In this document: positions 49,587 to 58,050 of the stretch, in pieces | How the letters are laid out: every line of letters starts with the position of its first letter | How positions within the stretch are numbered: position 1 is the stretch's first letter | Assembly: GCA_002968845.1 (NCBI GenBank) | Contig: PVBG01000004.1 | Span: 369,540 to 433,539, forward strand | Origin: Neorhizobium tomejilense | GTDB lineage: Bacteria; Pseudomonadota; Alphaproteobacteria; Rhizobiales; Rhizobiaceae | DNA length: 64,000 nucleotides | Reading direction: 5' to 3' | The notes under the pieces: generated by a model | The model's input: the letters and a program-made list of their open reading frames with translations, nothing else | The model's database searches: none | Told to the model about the DNA's origin: nothing | Position numbers and translations under genes: made by a program

Positions 49587-51464
49587 ATGAAAAATGGTTT
49601 GCCCGTGATCTACGACCCAGTCCAAGCCAATCCCCTTTACGGGAACCCTCTTCTTTCTCGAGCCGATCTTGGCAGAGCGGTCCTGGATCTGTTCAAACCG
49701 CTTCTTCCCTATTTTTCCGAAGGCGGCGCGCGGGTTCGCCTGAGCGCGACCGGCGCGCATTTCGATCGTGCTGCGGCCGATCTTGAAGGTTTTGCCCGAC
49801 CGCTCTGGGGCATCGTGCCGCTTGCAGCCGGAGGCCATGACTTCCCGCATTGGGACCTCTACCGCCGCGGCCTTGCAAACGGCACCGATCCCTCTCATCC
49901 GGAGTATTGGGGCGATATCTCCGATCGCGACCAGCGTCAGGTAGAACTGGCGGCAGTGGGTTTTGCGCTTGCCATGGTTCCCGAACACATCTGGGATCCG
50001 CTTGGCGAAGGAGAGAAGAAAACCGTCGCAGCCTATCTCTTGTCGGCCCGCGACAAGGAATTCATCGACAACAACTGGAAATTCTTCCGGGTTCTCATCG
50101 ATCTCGGCCTGACGCGCGTCGGCATAAACTTCGACCGATCCATGACTGAGAAATATCTCGATGAGACGGAGGCCTTTCGGCTTGGCGAAGGCTGGTATCG
50201 CGACGGGCCGGTCAAGCGCGTCGACCACTATATCCCCTTCGCCCTGCATTTTTATGCGCTGATCTACTCGGGGCTCGCGAAGGCCGACACCACGCGCGGC
50301 GATGCCTATCGCGAACGTGCCCGTGTCTTTGCGCAGGATATCCGCCACTGGTTCGGTCCGGATGGCGCGGCGCTTGCCTTCGGGCGCAGCCAGACATACC
50401 GGTTTGCCGCCGGCGGCTTCTGGGGCGCGTTGGCGTTTGCGGGCGTCGAGGCCCTGCCTTGGGCCGAGATCAAGGGCTACTACATGCGCCATATCCGCTG
50501 GTGGTCGAAGCTGCCGATCGCCGACCGCGATGGGGTTCTGTCGATCGGCTACGGCTATCCCAATCTCCTGATGAGCGAGAGCTACAACTCTGCCTGCTCG
50601 CCCTATTGGGCGCTGAAATTCTTTTTACCCTTGGCTCTGCCCGCCGACCATCCGTTCTGGCTGGCGCAGGAAGCGCCAGCACCCTCCTTTGCGGATCCTG
50701 TACCACTCAAGGAACCCGGCATGGTCGCCATGCATACGCCCGGCAACGTGGTCGTCCTCGCCTCCGGCCAGCAGCACGACAAGATGCGCGGCGCCCACGA
50801 GAAATACTCGAAATTCGTCTATTCCACCCGCTATGCCTTCAACATCGAGGCCAATGACCGGCATTTCGCGGCAGCAAGTTTTGACGGCATGCTGGGGCTT
50901 TCCGATGACGGCGTGCATTTCCGCATGCGCGAGACGCTCGAGCAGGCCCTGATCGCCGGCGACAGGCTTTATTCTCGCTGGAAGCCCTGGAGCGACGTTG
51001 CGGTGGAGACCTGGCTGGTGCCGGCCAACCCCTGGCACATCCGCATCCACCGCATCGTCACGCCGCGCGCGCTGCAAACGACGGAGGGCGGCTTTGCCAT
51101 CGAACAGGCGGATTTCCAGGCCGATATCGCCAGCCGCGGCGAAGGTCTGGCCGTGTGGTATGGTCAGACCGACACCAGCGCAATCATCGACCTCTCACCT
51201 GCCTTCAGGCGGGAGGGCCACGCCATGAGCCCGATCGCCAATACCAATCTCGTTCACGCAAAGACGCTTCTTCCGCAGCTGCGTGGACAGGTCGAGGCAG
51301 GGACGACGCTGCTTGCCGCGGCGGTCATCGCGCTCCCCAATGCCGAGATGGACCCGGCCTTTCTGCAGTCTGTCCCGGCCTGCCCGGATGTGGCGGAACT
51401 GGAGCGGCTGTTCCGTGCGGAAGGACAGGTGATCCCCGCCTTCAACCTCGGCGGCGCCAAATGA
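49587..51464 (+). CDS. DUF2264 protein (predicted alpha/alpha-toroid enzyme)
   Basis: 625 residues. The DUF2264 N-terminal domain shows LEGFARPLWGIVPLAAGGHD, NNWKFFRVLIDLGLTRVG and FAAGGFWGALAFAG, with SESYNSACSPYWALKFFLPL near residue 330. A beta-rich C-terminal part follows. There is no signal peptide. The family is found beside polysaccharide lyases and unsaturated uronyl hydrolases, but no activity is established. The ATG at 49587 lies directly after the terminator U-run and has no ribosome site in front, which is unusual. Confidence 0.85.
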   Translation: MKNGLPVIYDPVQANPLYGNPLLSRADLGRAVLDLFKPLLPYFSEGGARVRLSATGAHFDRAAADLEGFARPLWGIVPLAAGGHDFPHWDLYRRGLANGTDPSHPEYWGDISDRDQRQVELAAVGFALAMVPEHIWDPLGEGEKKTVAAYLLSARDKEFIDNNWKFFRVLIDLGLTRVGINFDRSMTEKYLDETEAFRLGEGWYRDGPVKRVDHYIPFALHFYALIYSGLAKADTTRGDAYRERARVFAQDIRHWFGPDGAALAFGRSQTYRFAAGGFWGALAFAGVEALPWAEIKGYYMRHIRWWSKLPIADRDGVLSIGYGYPNLLMSESYNSACSPYWALKFFLPLALPADHPFWLAQEAPAPSFADPVPLKEPGMVAMHTPGNVVVLASGQQHDKMRGAHEKYSKFVYSTRYAFNIEANDRHFAAASFDGMLGLSDDGVHFRMRETLEQALIAGDRLYSRWKPWSDVAVETWLVPANPWHIRIHRIVTPRALQTTEGGFAIEQADFQADIASRGEGLAVWYGQTDTSAIIDLSPAFRREGHAMSPIANTNLVHAKTLLPQLRGQVEAGTTLLAAAVIALPNAEMDPAFLQSVPACPDVAELERLFRAEGQVIPAFNLGGAK

Positions 51465-51503
51465 GGCAGGCCACAACGGCCTGTCCTATACTTGCTTGCC
51501 GCT

Positions 51504-52505
51504 TCATCCGCCCCTCACCGATCCGCGCCAGACGAGGTCCGCCTCAAGTCTTCGCGAGTTCGTCTGAGCCGGCGTGACCTGATCGAGCCAGGCCACGGCT
51601 TCGGCTGCAATCCGGTCGACGGGTTGGGCAAAGGTGGTCAGATTGTAGGAGGTCCAGGAGGCCTGCTCGATGTCGTCGAAGCCGACGACACAGAGTTCGG
51701 ACGGGACGGCAAGGTTGAACTGAAACCGAGCGGCATCCATCAGGCCGCAGGCAAGCAGGTCGTTGACGCAGAAGATCGCGTCCGGCCGCGTCTCGCGGGT
51801 GAGCAGCCGCTGCGCCAGCACCGCGCCGCTCTGATAGGTGGTGGAGCCGAAACGCTCGACGGTCACCTCCAAGCCATGTTCGCGACCGGCGGCGCGAAAA
51901 CCCTCCTCGCGGGCCATCAGGCTCGGCGTCATCGCTTCCGAATTGGCAAAGGCGAAATTGCGACAGCCGGCGCGCAGCAAGGCGATGAAGCTACGCCGGG
52001 CCGCGTCGCGATCGTTGAGGTTGATCATCAGGGCGCCGTCGCGATCCTCGTCGCGGTTGATCAGCACAAGCCTTTGTCCGCTCTTCAGGCAGAGATCGGT
52101 GATCGACCTGTCGGGCATGCCGGAGAGGATGATCGAGGCATCGGCGCGGTAACTGATCGCCTGCCGGAGCGCCTGATCGACGCTGTCGTCGGAGCGGTCG
52201 GTATTGATCAGCATGGCGATCTTCGAGGCACTCTGGAGCTGGCCGGTGAGCGCCCGGATCAGGCTGGCGCGGTAGGGCGTATCGAGCTCGGACACGATCA
52301 GGCAGACAATGCCGCTTTCGTTGCGCATCAGCCCGCGAGCGAGGTGGTTGACATGATAACCCAGCGCCTCGGCCGCCTCGATCACCCGTCGCCTCGTCTC
52401 CTCCGAAACGCTTGCGCCCGGCGTGAACGTGCGCGAAACGGCCGACCTGGACACACCAGCCCGGTCAGCGACTTCCTTGGCGCTGACAAAAATCCTGCGG
52501 CTCAT
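51504..52505 (-). CDS. LacI-family transcriptional regulator
   Basis: 333 residues from the ATG at 52505, which follows GGGAGAG. Helix-turn-helix: VSAKEVADRAGVSRSAVSRT, then FTPGASVSEETRRRV. The sensor domain contains GIVCLIVSELDTPYRASLIR, ADASIILSGMPD, PDAIFCVNDLLACGLMDAAR and CVVGFDDIEQASW. It is divergent from the AfuA-like gene, and two matching palindromes flank the shared promoter region, so it most likely represses both itself and that operon. Confidence 0.93.
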   Translation of the reverse strand: MSRRIFVSAKEVADRAGVSRSAVSRTFTPGASVSEETRRRVIEAAEALGYHVNHLARGLMRNESGIVCLIVSELDTPYRASLIRALTGQLQSASKIAMLINTDRSDDSVDQALRQAISYRADASIILSGMPDRSITDLCLKSGQRLVLINRDEDRDGALMINLNDRDAARRSFIALLRAGCRNFAFANSEAMTPSLMAREEGFRAAGREHGLEVTVERFGSTTYQSGAVLAQRLLTRETRPDAIFCVNDLLACGLMDAARFQFNLAVPSELCVVGFDDIEQASWTSYNLTTFAQPVDRIAAEAVAWLDQVTPAQTNSRRLEADLVWRGSVRGG

Positions 52506-52538
52506 CGCCCTCTCCCTTGTCTCAATCAATGCCCATTT

Positions 52539-52554
52539 TTGCAAGCGAGTGCAA
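52539..52554. promoter_or_regulatory. LacI-type operator, regulator side
   Basis: TTGCAAGCGAGTGCAA fits TTGCANNCGNNTGCAA, the CG-centred form common to LacI-family operators. It lies 34 bp before the LacI start. Confidence 0.7.
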
Positions 52555-52636
52555 CAAGCAGATGACAAGAAATGCGGCTGGAGGTCATATTGTTTAGCAA
52601 TTTGTTATTGACAAGGCCCCCAACTCCATGGAACCA

Positions 52637-52652
52637 TTGCACACGCTTGCAA
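52637..52652. promoter_or_regulatory. LacI-type operator, transporter side
   Basis: TTGCACACGCTTGCAA is a second match to TTGCANNCGNNTGCAA. It ends 44 bp before the AfuA-like gene; the two operators are 98 bp apart (start to start), which would allow looping. Confidence 0.7.
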
Positions 52653-52696
52653 AGGCGGGTGATGTGGAGGCGTCACCATAATCTGGGAGGATAATC

Positions 52697-53725
52697 ATGC
52701 GCTTGGCTCTCACAGCCGCTGCCGCTCTGGCGGCCGGCTTGACTATGAACGTATCGGCATCTCGTGCCGCGGAAGAACTCAACCTGATCTGCTCTGCCGA
52801 CGTGGTCATCTGCGAAATGATGCAGCAGATGTTCCAGAAGGATACCGGCATTCAGGTGAACATGGTTCGCCTGTCTTCCGGAGAAACCTATGCCAAGATC
52901 CGCGCCGAGGCGCGCAATCCGAAAACCGATATCTGGTGGGCCGGGACCGGCGATCCGCATCTGCAGGCGGCATCCGAGGGGCTGACGCAGGAGTACAAGT
53001 CGCCGCTTCTCGGGGAGCTCAACGACTGGGCGAAGAAGCAGGCGGAAAGCTCCGGTTTCCGCACGGTCGGCGTTTATGCCGGCGCGCTCGGCTGGGGCTA
53101 CAATACCGAACTCTTCAAGCAGAAGAACTACAAGGAGCCCAAGTGCTGGGCCGACCTTTTGGATGCCTCGTTCAAGGGCGAGATCCAGATGGCCAACCCG
53201 AATTCCTCCGGTACCGCCTATACGGCGCTGGCGACGCTCGTGCAGATCATGGGCGAGGACAAGGCCTATGACTATCTGAAGAAGCTCAACGCCAACATTT
53301 CGCAATATACCAAGTCCGGCTCGGCGCCGGTCAAGGCCGCCGCTCGCGGCGAGACGGCGATCGGCATCGTCTTCATGCATGATGCGGTCGCCCAGACGGT
53401 CGAGGGTTTCCCGGTCAAGTCGATCGCGCCCTGCGAGGGCACCGGCTACGAAATCGGCTCGATGTCGATCGTCAAGGGCGCGCGCAACCTGGAGAGCGCC
53501 AAGAAGTGGTATGACTGGGCGCTGAAGGCCGACGTGCAGTCGCACATGAAGGAGGCGAAGTCCTTCCAGCTTCCGTCAAACGCGAAGGCGGACGTGCCGA
53601 AGGAAGCGCCGAAGTTCGCCGACATCAAGCTGATCGACTACGACTTCACCAAATACGGCGACCCAAACACCCGCAAAAAGCTGCTCGAGCGCTGGGACAA
53701 GGAAATCGGCGCGAGCGCCAACTGA
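52697..53725 (+). CDS. ABC transporter substrate-binding protein, FbpA/AfuA type
   Basis: 342 residues, with a signal peptide (MRLALTAAAALAAGLTMNVS, cut near SRA-A). Type II periplasmic fold: LNLICSADVVICEMMQQMFQ, then TDIWWAGTGDPHLQAASEG, GWGYNTELF and a late GSMSIVKGARNLESAKKWYD. This group includes ferric-ion binders, but also AfuA proteins that bind hexose phosphates. No iron-ligating Tyr-Tyr pair is evident. With a phosphatase gene at the end of the operon and LacI control, a phosphorylated sugar or polyol is the better guess. Confidence 0.88.
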   Translation: MRLALTAAAALAAGLTMNVSASRAAEELNLICSADVVICEMMQQMFQKDTGIQVNMVRLSSGETYAKIRAEARNPKTDIWWAGTGDPHLQAASEGLTQEYKSPLLGELNDWAKKQAESSGFRTVGVYAGALGWGYNTELFKQKNYKEPKCWADLLDASFKGEIQMANPNSSGTAYTALATLVQIMGEDKAYDYLKKLNANISQYTKSGSAPVKAAARGETAIGIVFMHDAVAQTVEGFPVKSIAPCEGTGYEIGSMSIVKGARNLESAKKWYDWALKADVQSHMKEAKSFQLPSNAKADVPKEAPKFADIKLIDYDFTKYGDPNTRKKLLERWDKEIGASAN

Positions 53726-53779
53726 TCCCGATCGCCATCGCCGCGCTGCGGCTTCACCTGTGGCGCGACCGGACTTTCC

Positions 53780-56038
53780 ATGCTCTCGATGAGGTCGCGG
53801 CCGACCATGGACCATCGCAATCGCAGACTGGACCTTGTCCTTGCCTTCGGCGCCGCGGCCATGGTCGTTTTGCCATGGTACCGGATCGAGAAGGGGTTTC
53901 TGTCATTCACCTGGCTGGGGGACTTCCCGGGGGCGGCTTCGGCTGCTCCCGGGATGCTGCAGATCTTCGTGCACGGCCGGCTTTGGTTGTTCATCGCCTT
54001 GCTGGCACTTCTCGGCGCGGCCGCGGCGCGGTTCGTGACCGACCCGATGCGGCGCGGCGCGCTTCTCGCCTGGGCGGGCGGCTTCGGTATCGTGTTTCTC
54101 GCGCTCCAGGGGCTTGCAATCGGCAATACCGGCTGGAACTGGGCGATCGCCCAGACGCTCTTCGGTGAACTTACCGGCGGCCAGCCGTCGATGGGTGCCG
54201 GCGCCGTCCTGATGTCCCTGGTCTTCGTCCTGATATTTTCCTTCGGCCTTGCCGAGAGGGGCGTGATGCGCGGCGACGCCTTCGTCGTCTCGACCATCTC
54301 GGTGCTGGTCTTCCTCGTCGCGGTCTTCGTCTTTTATCCGATCGGCAGCATGTTTATCGGTGCCTTCCAGGACGTCGACGGTTCGGTGAATTTCGACGGG
54401 TTCAGCCGCAACATCGCCGAATCCTCGATCTGGAGCCTCGATTGTCTTGCCGGCGGCACACGCTGCGGGATTGCCTGGCGCACACTTTTCCTGGCGATCA
54501 TGACGGCAGCGGGCTCGACGCTGCTCGGTCTCGCCTTCGCACTGGTCGCAACCCGCACGCATTTTCCCTTCAAGAAGGGCCTGCGGCTTTTGACCGTGCT
54601 GCCGATCATCACACCGCCCTTCGTCATCGGCCTGGCGCTGACGCTCCTGTTCGGTCGTGCCGGCGTCGTCACCGAGGGCCTTTCGTCCGTCTTCGGCATA
54701 GAGCCCAGCCGCTGGCTCTATGGCCTCACCGGCATCTGGATCGCCCAGGTTCTCTCGTTTACGCCAATCTCCTTTCTCGTCCTAATCGGCGTCGTCGAGG
54801 GGGTCAGCCCCTCGATGGAGGAGGCCTCCCAGACATTGCGCGCAAACCGCTGGCGCACATTCTGGCGCGTCTCCCTGCCGCTGATGAAGCCGGGGCTGGC
54901 GAACGCCTTCCTGATCGGGTTTATCGAAAGCATGGCGGATTTCGGCAACCCGCTGGTCCTCGGCGGCAGTCACGGCGTGCTTTCGACGGAAATCTTCTTT
55001 GCCGTCGTCGGCTCGCAGAACGATCCTGCCCGCGCCGCGGTGCTCGCCATGATCCTGCTCTGCTTCACCCTGTCTGCCTTCCTCGCGCAGCGGCTCTGGC
55101 TTTCGGGCAAGAATTTCGCGACCGTCACCGGCAAGGGCGACAGCGGCGCCCATATCGCGCTGCCCCGCCCGCTATCGATTGCCGTCCATGCGATCGTGAT
55201 CCCCTGGATGATCTTCACGCTCGTCGTCTACGGCATGATCATCTTCGGTGGCTTCGTGAAGACCTGGGGTCTCGACAACACGCTGACGCTTGCCCATTAC
55301 GCCAAGGCTTTCTCCGTCACCGTCCGCGACGGTTCGCTGGTCTGGACCGGGGTTGCCTGGAATTCCTTCTGGACGACGATGGAGATCGCGCTGATCTCGG
55401 CGCCGCTGACGGCTGCCGTCGGACTGGCCACGGCCTATGTGATCGTGCGGCAGAAATTTGCCGGCCGCGAGCTCTTCGAATTTGCGCTGATGATGAGTTT
55501 TGCCATTCCCGGCACGGTCATCGGCATCAGCTATATCATGGCCTTCAATCTGCCGCCGCTCGAAATGACCGGCACGGCGCTCGTCCTCGTCGCCTGCTTC
55601 GTCTTCCGCAACATGCCGGTCGGGGTGCGCGGCGGCATCGCCGCCATGAGCCAGCTCGACAAGAGCCTCGACGAGGCCTCAATGACGCTCGGCGCAACCA
55701 GCTTCCGCACCATCCGCAAAGTCATCCTGCCGCTCCTGAGGCCGGCCATCACCGCCGCACTCGTCTATTCCTTCGTGCGTGCCATCACTTCGATCAGCGC
55801 CGTCGTCTTCCTGGTCAGCGCCCAGTACAACATGGCGACCTCCTATATCGTCGGCCTGGTCGAGAACGGCGAATACGGCGTGGCGATCGCCTATTCCTCC
55901 ATGCTGATCGTGGTGATGATCGCCGTCATCACCGGTTTTCAGCTGATCGTCGGCGAACGGCGGCTAAGGCGCGAAAACCGCATCTCGGCCGAGCTCGCCC
56001 GTGTCCCGACTTCCCTCCCGCAGGAGAAAATCGCATGA
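53780..56038 (+). CDS. ABC transporter permease, FbpB/AfuB type (duplicated)
   Basis: 752 residues, the double-length permease of the FbpB group with about a dozen helices. Two EAA loops are present: EEASQTLRANRWRTFWRVSL and DEASMTLGATSFRTIRKVIL, one per half. The N-terminal ~190 residues form extra helices (LVLAFGAAAMVVLPWYRI; LWLFIALLALLGAAAARFV) found in the longer members. The start at 53780 is the most upstream in-frame ATG with a GGA nearby; ATG at 53807 is an alternative. It ends in an ATGA overlap with the ATPase gene. Confidence 0.9.
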   Translation: MLSMRSRPTMDHRNRRLDLVLAFGAAAMVVLPWYRIEKGFLSFTWLGDFPGAASAAPGMLQIFVHGRLWLFIALLALLGAAAARFVTDPMRRGALLAWAGGFGIVFLALQGLAIGNTGWNWAIAQTLFGELTGGQPSMGAGAVLMSLVFVLIFSFGLAERGVMRGDAFVVSTISVLVFLVAVFVFYPIGSMFIGAFQDVDGSVNFDGFSRNIAESSIWSLDCLAGGTRCGIAWRTLFLAIMTAAGSTLLGLAFALVATRTHFPFKKGLRLLTVLPIITPPFVIGLALTLLFGRAGVVTEGLSSVFGIEPSRWLYGLTGIWIAQVLSFTPISFLVLIGVVEGVSPSMEEASQTLRANRWRTFWRVSLPLMKPGLANAFLIGFIESMADFGNPLVLGGSHGVLSTEIFFAVVGSQNDPARAAVLAMILLCFTLSAFLAQRLWLSGKNFATVTGKGDSGAHIALPRPLSIAVHAIVIPWMIFTLVVYGMIIFGGFVKTWGLDNTLTLAHYAKAFSVTVRDGSLVWTGVAWNSFWTTMEIALISAPLTAAVGLATAYVIVRQKFAGRELFEFALMMSFAIPGTVIGISYIMAFNLPPLEMTGTALVLVACFVFRNMPVGVRGGIAAMSQLDKSLDEASMTLGATSFRTIRKVILPLLRPAITAALVYSFVRAITSISAVVFLVSAQYNMATSYIVGLVENGEYGVAIAYSSMLIVVMIAVITGFQLIVGERRLRRENRISAELARVPTSLPQEKIA

Positions 56039-57096
56039 GACCCGCCCATGCCGGATCGGTCGTTTTCCAGAACGTCCGCAAGACTTTCGGCGCCTTCACG
56101 GCCATTCACGACCTGTCGCTGACCGTCGAGCCCGGCACGCTGGTGACATTGCTCGGCCCCTCCGGCTGCGGCAAGACCACGACGCTGCGCATGCTCGCCG
56201 GCCTCGAACACCCGGCCTCCGGCCGCATTCTGATCGGCGGCAAGGATGTCACCATGCTGCCGGCCAATGAGCGGGACGTCTCGATGGTCTTCCAGTCCTA
56301 CGCCCTTTTCCCGCACATGACGTCGCTCGACAATATCGCCTACGGGCTGGAGTCGTCGGGGCTGAGCCGGAGGCAAGCGCGTGAAAAGGCCGAGCACGGG
56401 CTCGAACTCGTTGGCCTTGCAGGCATGGGACGTCGTCTTCCCGCCGAACTGTCCGGCGGCCAGCAGCAGCGCGTCGCAGTTGCCCGCGCGCTGGTCCTCG
56501 AACCCCAGGTCCTGCTGCTCGACGAGCCGTTGTCCAACCTCGATGCCCGTCTGCGCCGTCGTGTCCGCACCGAAATCCGCGAGCTTCAGCAGCGCCTGCA
56601 GTTCACCGCCGTCTACGTCACCCACGACCAGGACGAGGCGCTGGCGGTCTCCGACAAGATCATCGTCATGAAAGATGGCGGCATCGCCCAGGAGGGCAGC
56701 CCGCGCGAGCTTTACGAGGCACCAGCCTCATCCTTCATCGCCGACTTCATCGGCGAGGCGAATGTCGTGGATTGCGAGATCATCGACATCTCGGGCGCGC
56801 AGGCGACCGTCAGCATCGAGGGACTGCGCCACGTCGTGCCGGCGCGCGGGGCAAGGCCCGGCCGCGGCAAGCTTGCGGTGAGACCGAGCGCCATCACCGT
56901 CGAACCCGCCGAAAGCGCCGCCTTTTCCGGGCGGATCAGCCACACGGCCTATCTCGGCGACCATATCGAATACGAGGCGGAAACGAGCGGCGGGACGTTG
57001 TTCATCGTCGACCCGTCGGTCGACCGCCCTCTTCCTCCCGGCACACAGGTTGCCATCGGCCTCAAGAGCCGCGGCATCGCCATCATCGCGGAATGA
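56035..57096 (+). CDS. ABC transporter ATPase, FbpC/AfuC/PotA type
   Basis: 353 residues. Walker A GPSGCGKTT, Q-loop FQSYALFPHM, signature LSGGQQQR, Walker B VLLLDEP and H-loop YVTHDQDEALAVSD. A C-terminal TOBE domain follows with FIGEANVVDCEIIDI and LAVRPSAITVEP. CAGGAG precedes the ATG, which overlaps the permease stop. Confidence 0.94.
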   Translation: MRPAHAGSVVFQNVRKTFGAFTAIHDLSLTVEPGTLVTLLGPSGCGKTTTLRMLAGLEHPASGRILIGGKDVTMLPANERDVSMVFQSYALFPHMTSLDNIAYGLESSGLSRRQAREKAEHGLELVGLAGMGRRLPAELSGGQQQRVAVARALVLEPQVLLLDEPLSNLDARLRRRVRTEIRELQQRLQFTAVYVTHDQDEALAVSDKIIVMKDGGIAQEGSPRELYEAPASSFIADFIGEANVVDCEIIDISGAQATVSIEGLRHVVPARGARPGRGKLAVRPSAITVEPAESAAFSGRISHTAYLGDHIEYEAETSGGTLFIVDPSVDRPLPPGTQVAIGLKSRGIAIIAE

Positions 57097-57124
57097 GAGT
57101 CTTTGAACAGGGGCATGTTTCTTC

Positions 57125-57946
57125 ATGAATAATAACGAGCAGCACATCAAGGATCGCCACGCGCTTGCCGAAAAGATCGCGCGGGAAGCGGGAAAGGTCG
57201 CGTTCGACTATTTCAGCCGGCGCGAAACATTGGTCATCGAAACCAAGGGCGATCCGCAGGATGTCGTCTCGATCGCCGACCGGGAGGTGGAAAACCTCAT
57301 CCGCGACCGGGTGTCCGACACATTCGCGGACGACGGCTTCCTGGGCGAGGAATACGGGCTTGCCGAAGGCAGTTCCGGCTATACCTGGGTCGTCGATCCG
57401 ATCGACGGCACTAGCCCCTTTGTCAGCGGCATGCCGAACTGGTGCGTCTCGATCGCCGTTCTCCATGACAAGAAGCCGGTCGTCGGCGTGATTTTTGTGC
57501 CCTGTTACGAAGAAATCTATTCCGCAGCGGCCGGACAGGGCGCCACGTTGAACGGCAAGCGGCTTTCGCTTGATGGCCGCAAGACGATCCGCAACGGGCT
57601 GACTGGCATCGGCGCCAACCACCATGTCACGCCGGCCGCGGTCGGCAAGATCGTCAACGATCTCCTCGAAGGCGGCGGCAATTTCGTCCGGCTGGGATCG
57701 GGTGCGCTGATGCTCGCCTATGTCGCCGCCGGCCGGCTGGTCGGCTATTATGAGCCCTATATGCACGCCTGGGACTGCCTCGGCGGCTATTGCATCGTCG
57801 AGGAGGCGGGCGGCTGGTTCCTGCCCTTCCCCACCGAAGGCGGGCGGCTGACCAAGGGTGCGCCGGTGCTTGCCGCCGGCCCGGGCGCCGTCAGCGATCT
57901 CAAACGCATCGCCGGTGTCGGCGCAGGGGATTCGGCGGCTGCGTAA
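57125..57946 (+). CDS. Inositol-monophosphatase-family phosphatase
   Basis: 273 residues. Metal-site motifs are complete: GEE (residues 74-76), DPIDGTSPF (91-99) and the C-terminal HAWDCLGGYCIVEEAGG. This superfamily covers SuhB, HisN, CysQ and fructose-bisphosphatase-like enzymes. The gene follows the AfuABC-like transporter by 28 bp and is the last gene before the hairpin at 57974, so it probably dephosphorylates the imported ligand. The substrate (inositol phosphate, sugar phosphate or other) cannot be read from sequence. Confidence 0.9.
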   Translation: MNNNEQHIKDRHALAEKIAREAGKVAFDYFSRRETLVIETKGDPQDVVSIADREVENLIRDRVSDTFADDGFLGEEYGLAEGSSGYTWVVDPIDGTSPFVSGMPNWCVSIAVLHDKKPVVGVIFVPCYEEIYSAAAGQGATLNGKRLSLDGRKTIRNGLTGIGANHHVTPAAVGKIVNDLLEGGGNFVRLGSGALMLAYVAAGRLVGYYEPYMHAWDCLGGYCIVEEAGGWFLPFPTEGGRLTKGAPVLAAGPGAVSDLKRIAGVGAGDSAAA

Positions 57947-57973
57947 CCGCTTCATTCACGCGTCGTCCGAGCC

Positions 57974-58018
57974 ATAAGGTCCGGCGGCGCGCAGAAAAGG
58001 GTCCTCGTCGGACCTTAT
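57974..58018 (+). terminator. Long stem-loop between the phosphatase and UgpB-like genes
   Basis: ATAAGGTCCG and CGGACCTTAT pair perfectly over 10 bp around a 25-nt loop. It probably separates the two operons; no strong U-run follows. Confidence 0.5.
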
Positions 58019-58050
58019 CTTCGGTTCATGGTCAAGGGAGGAAAACATCC

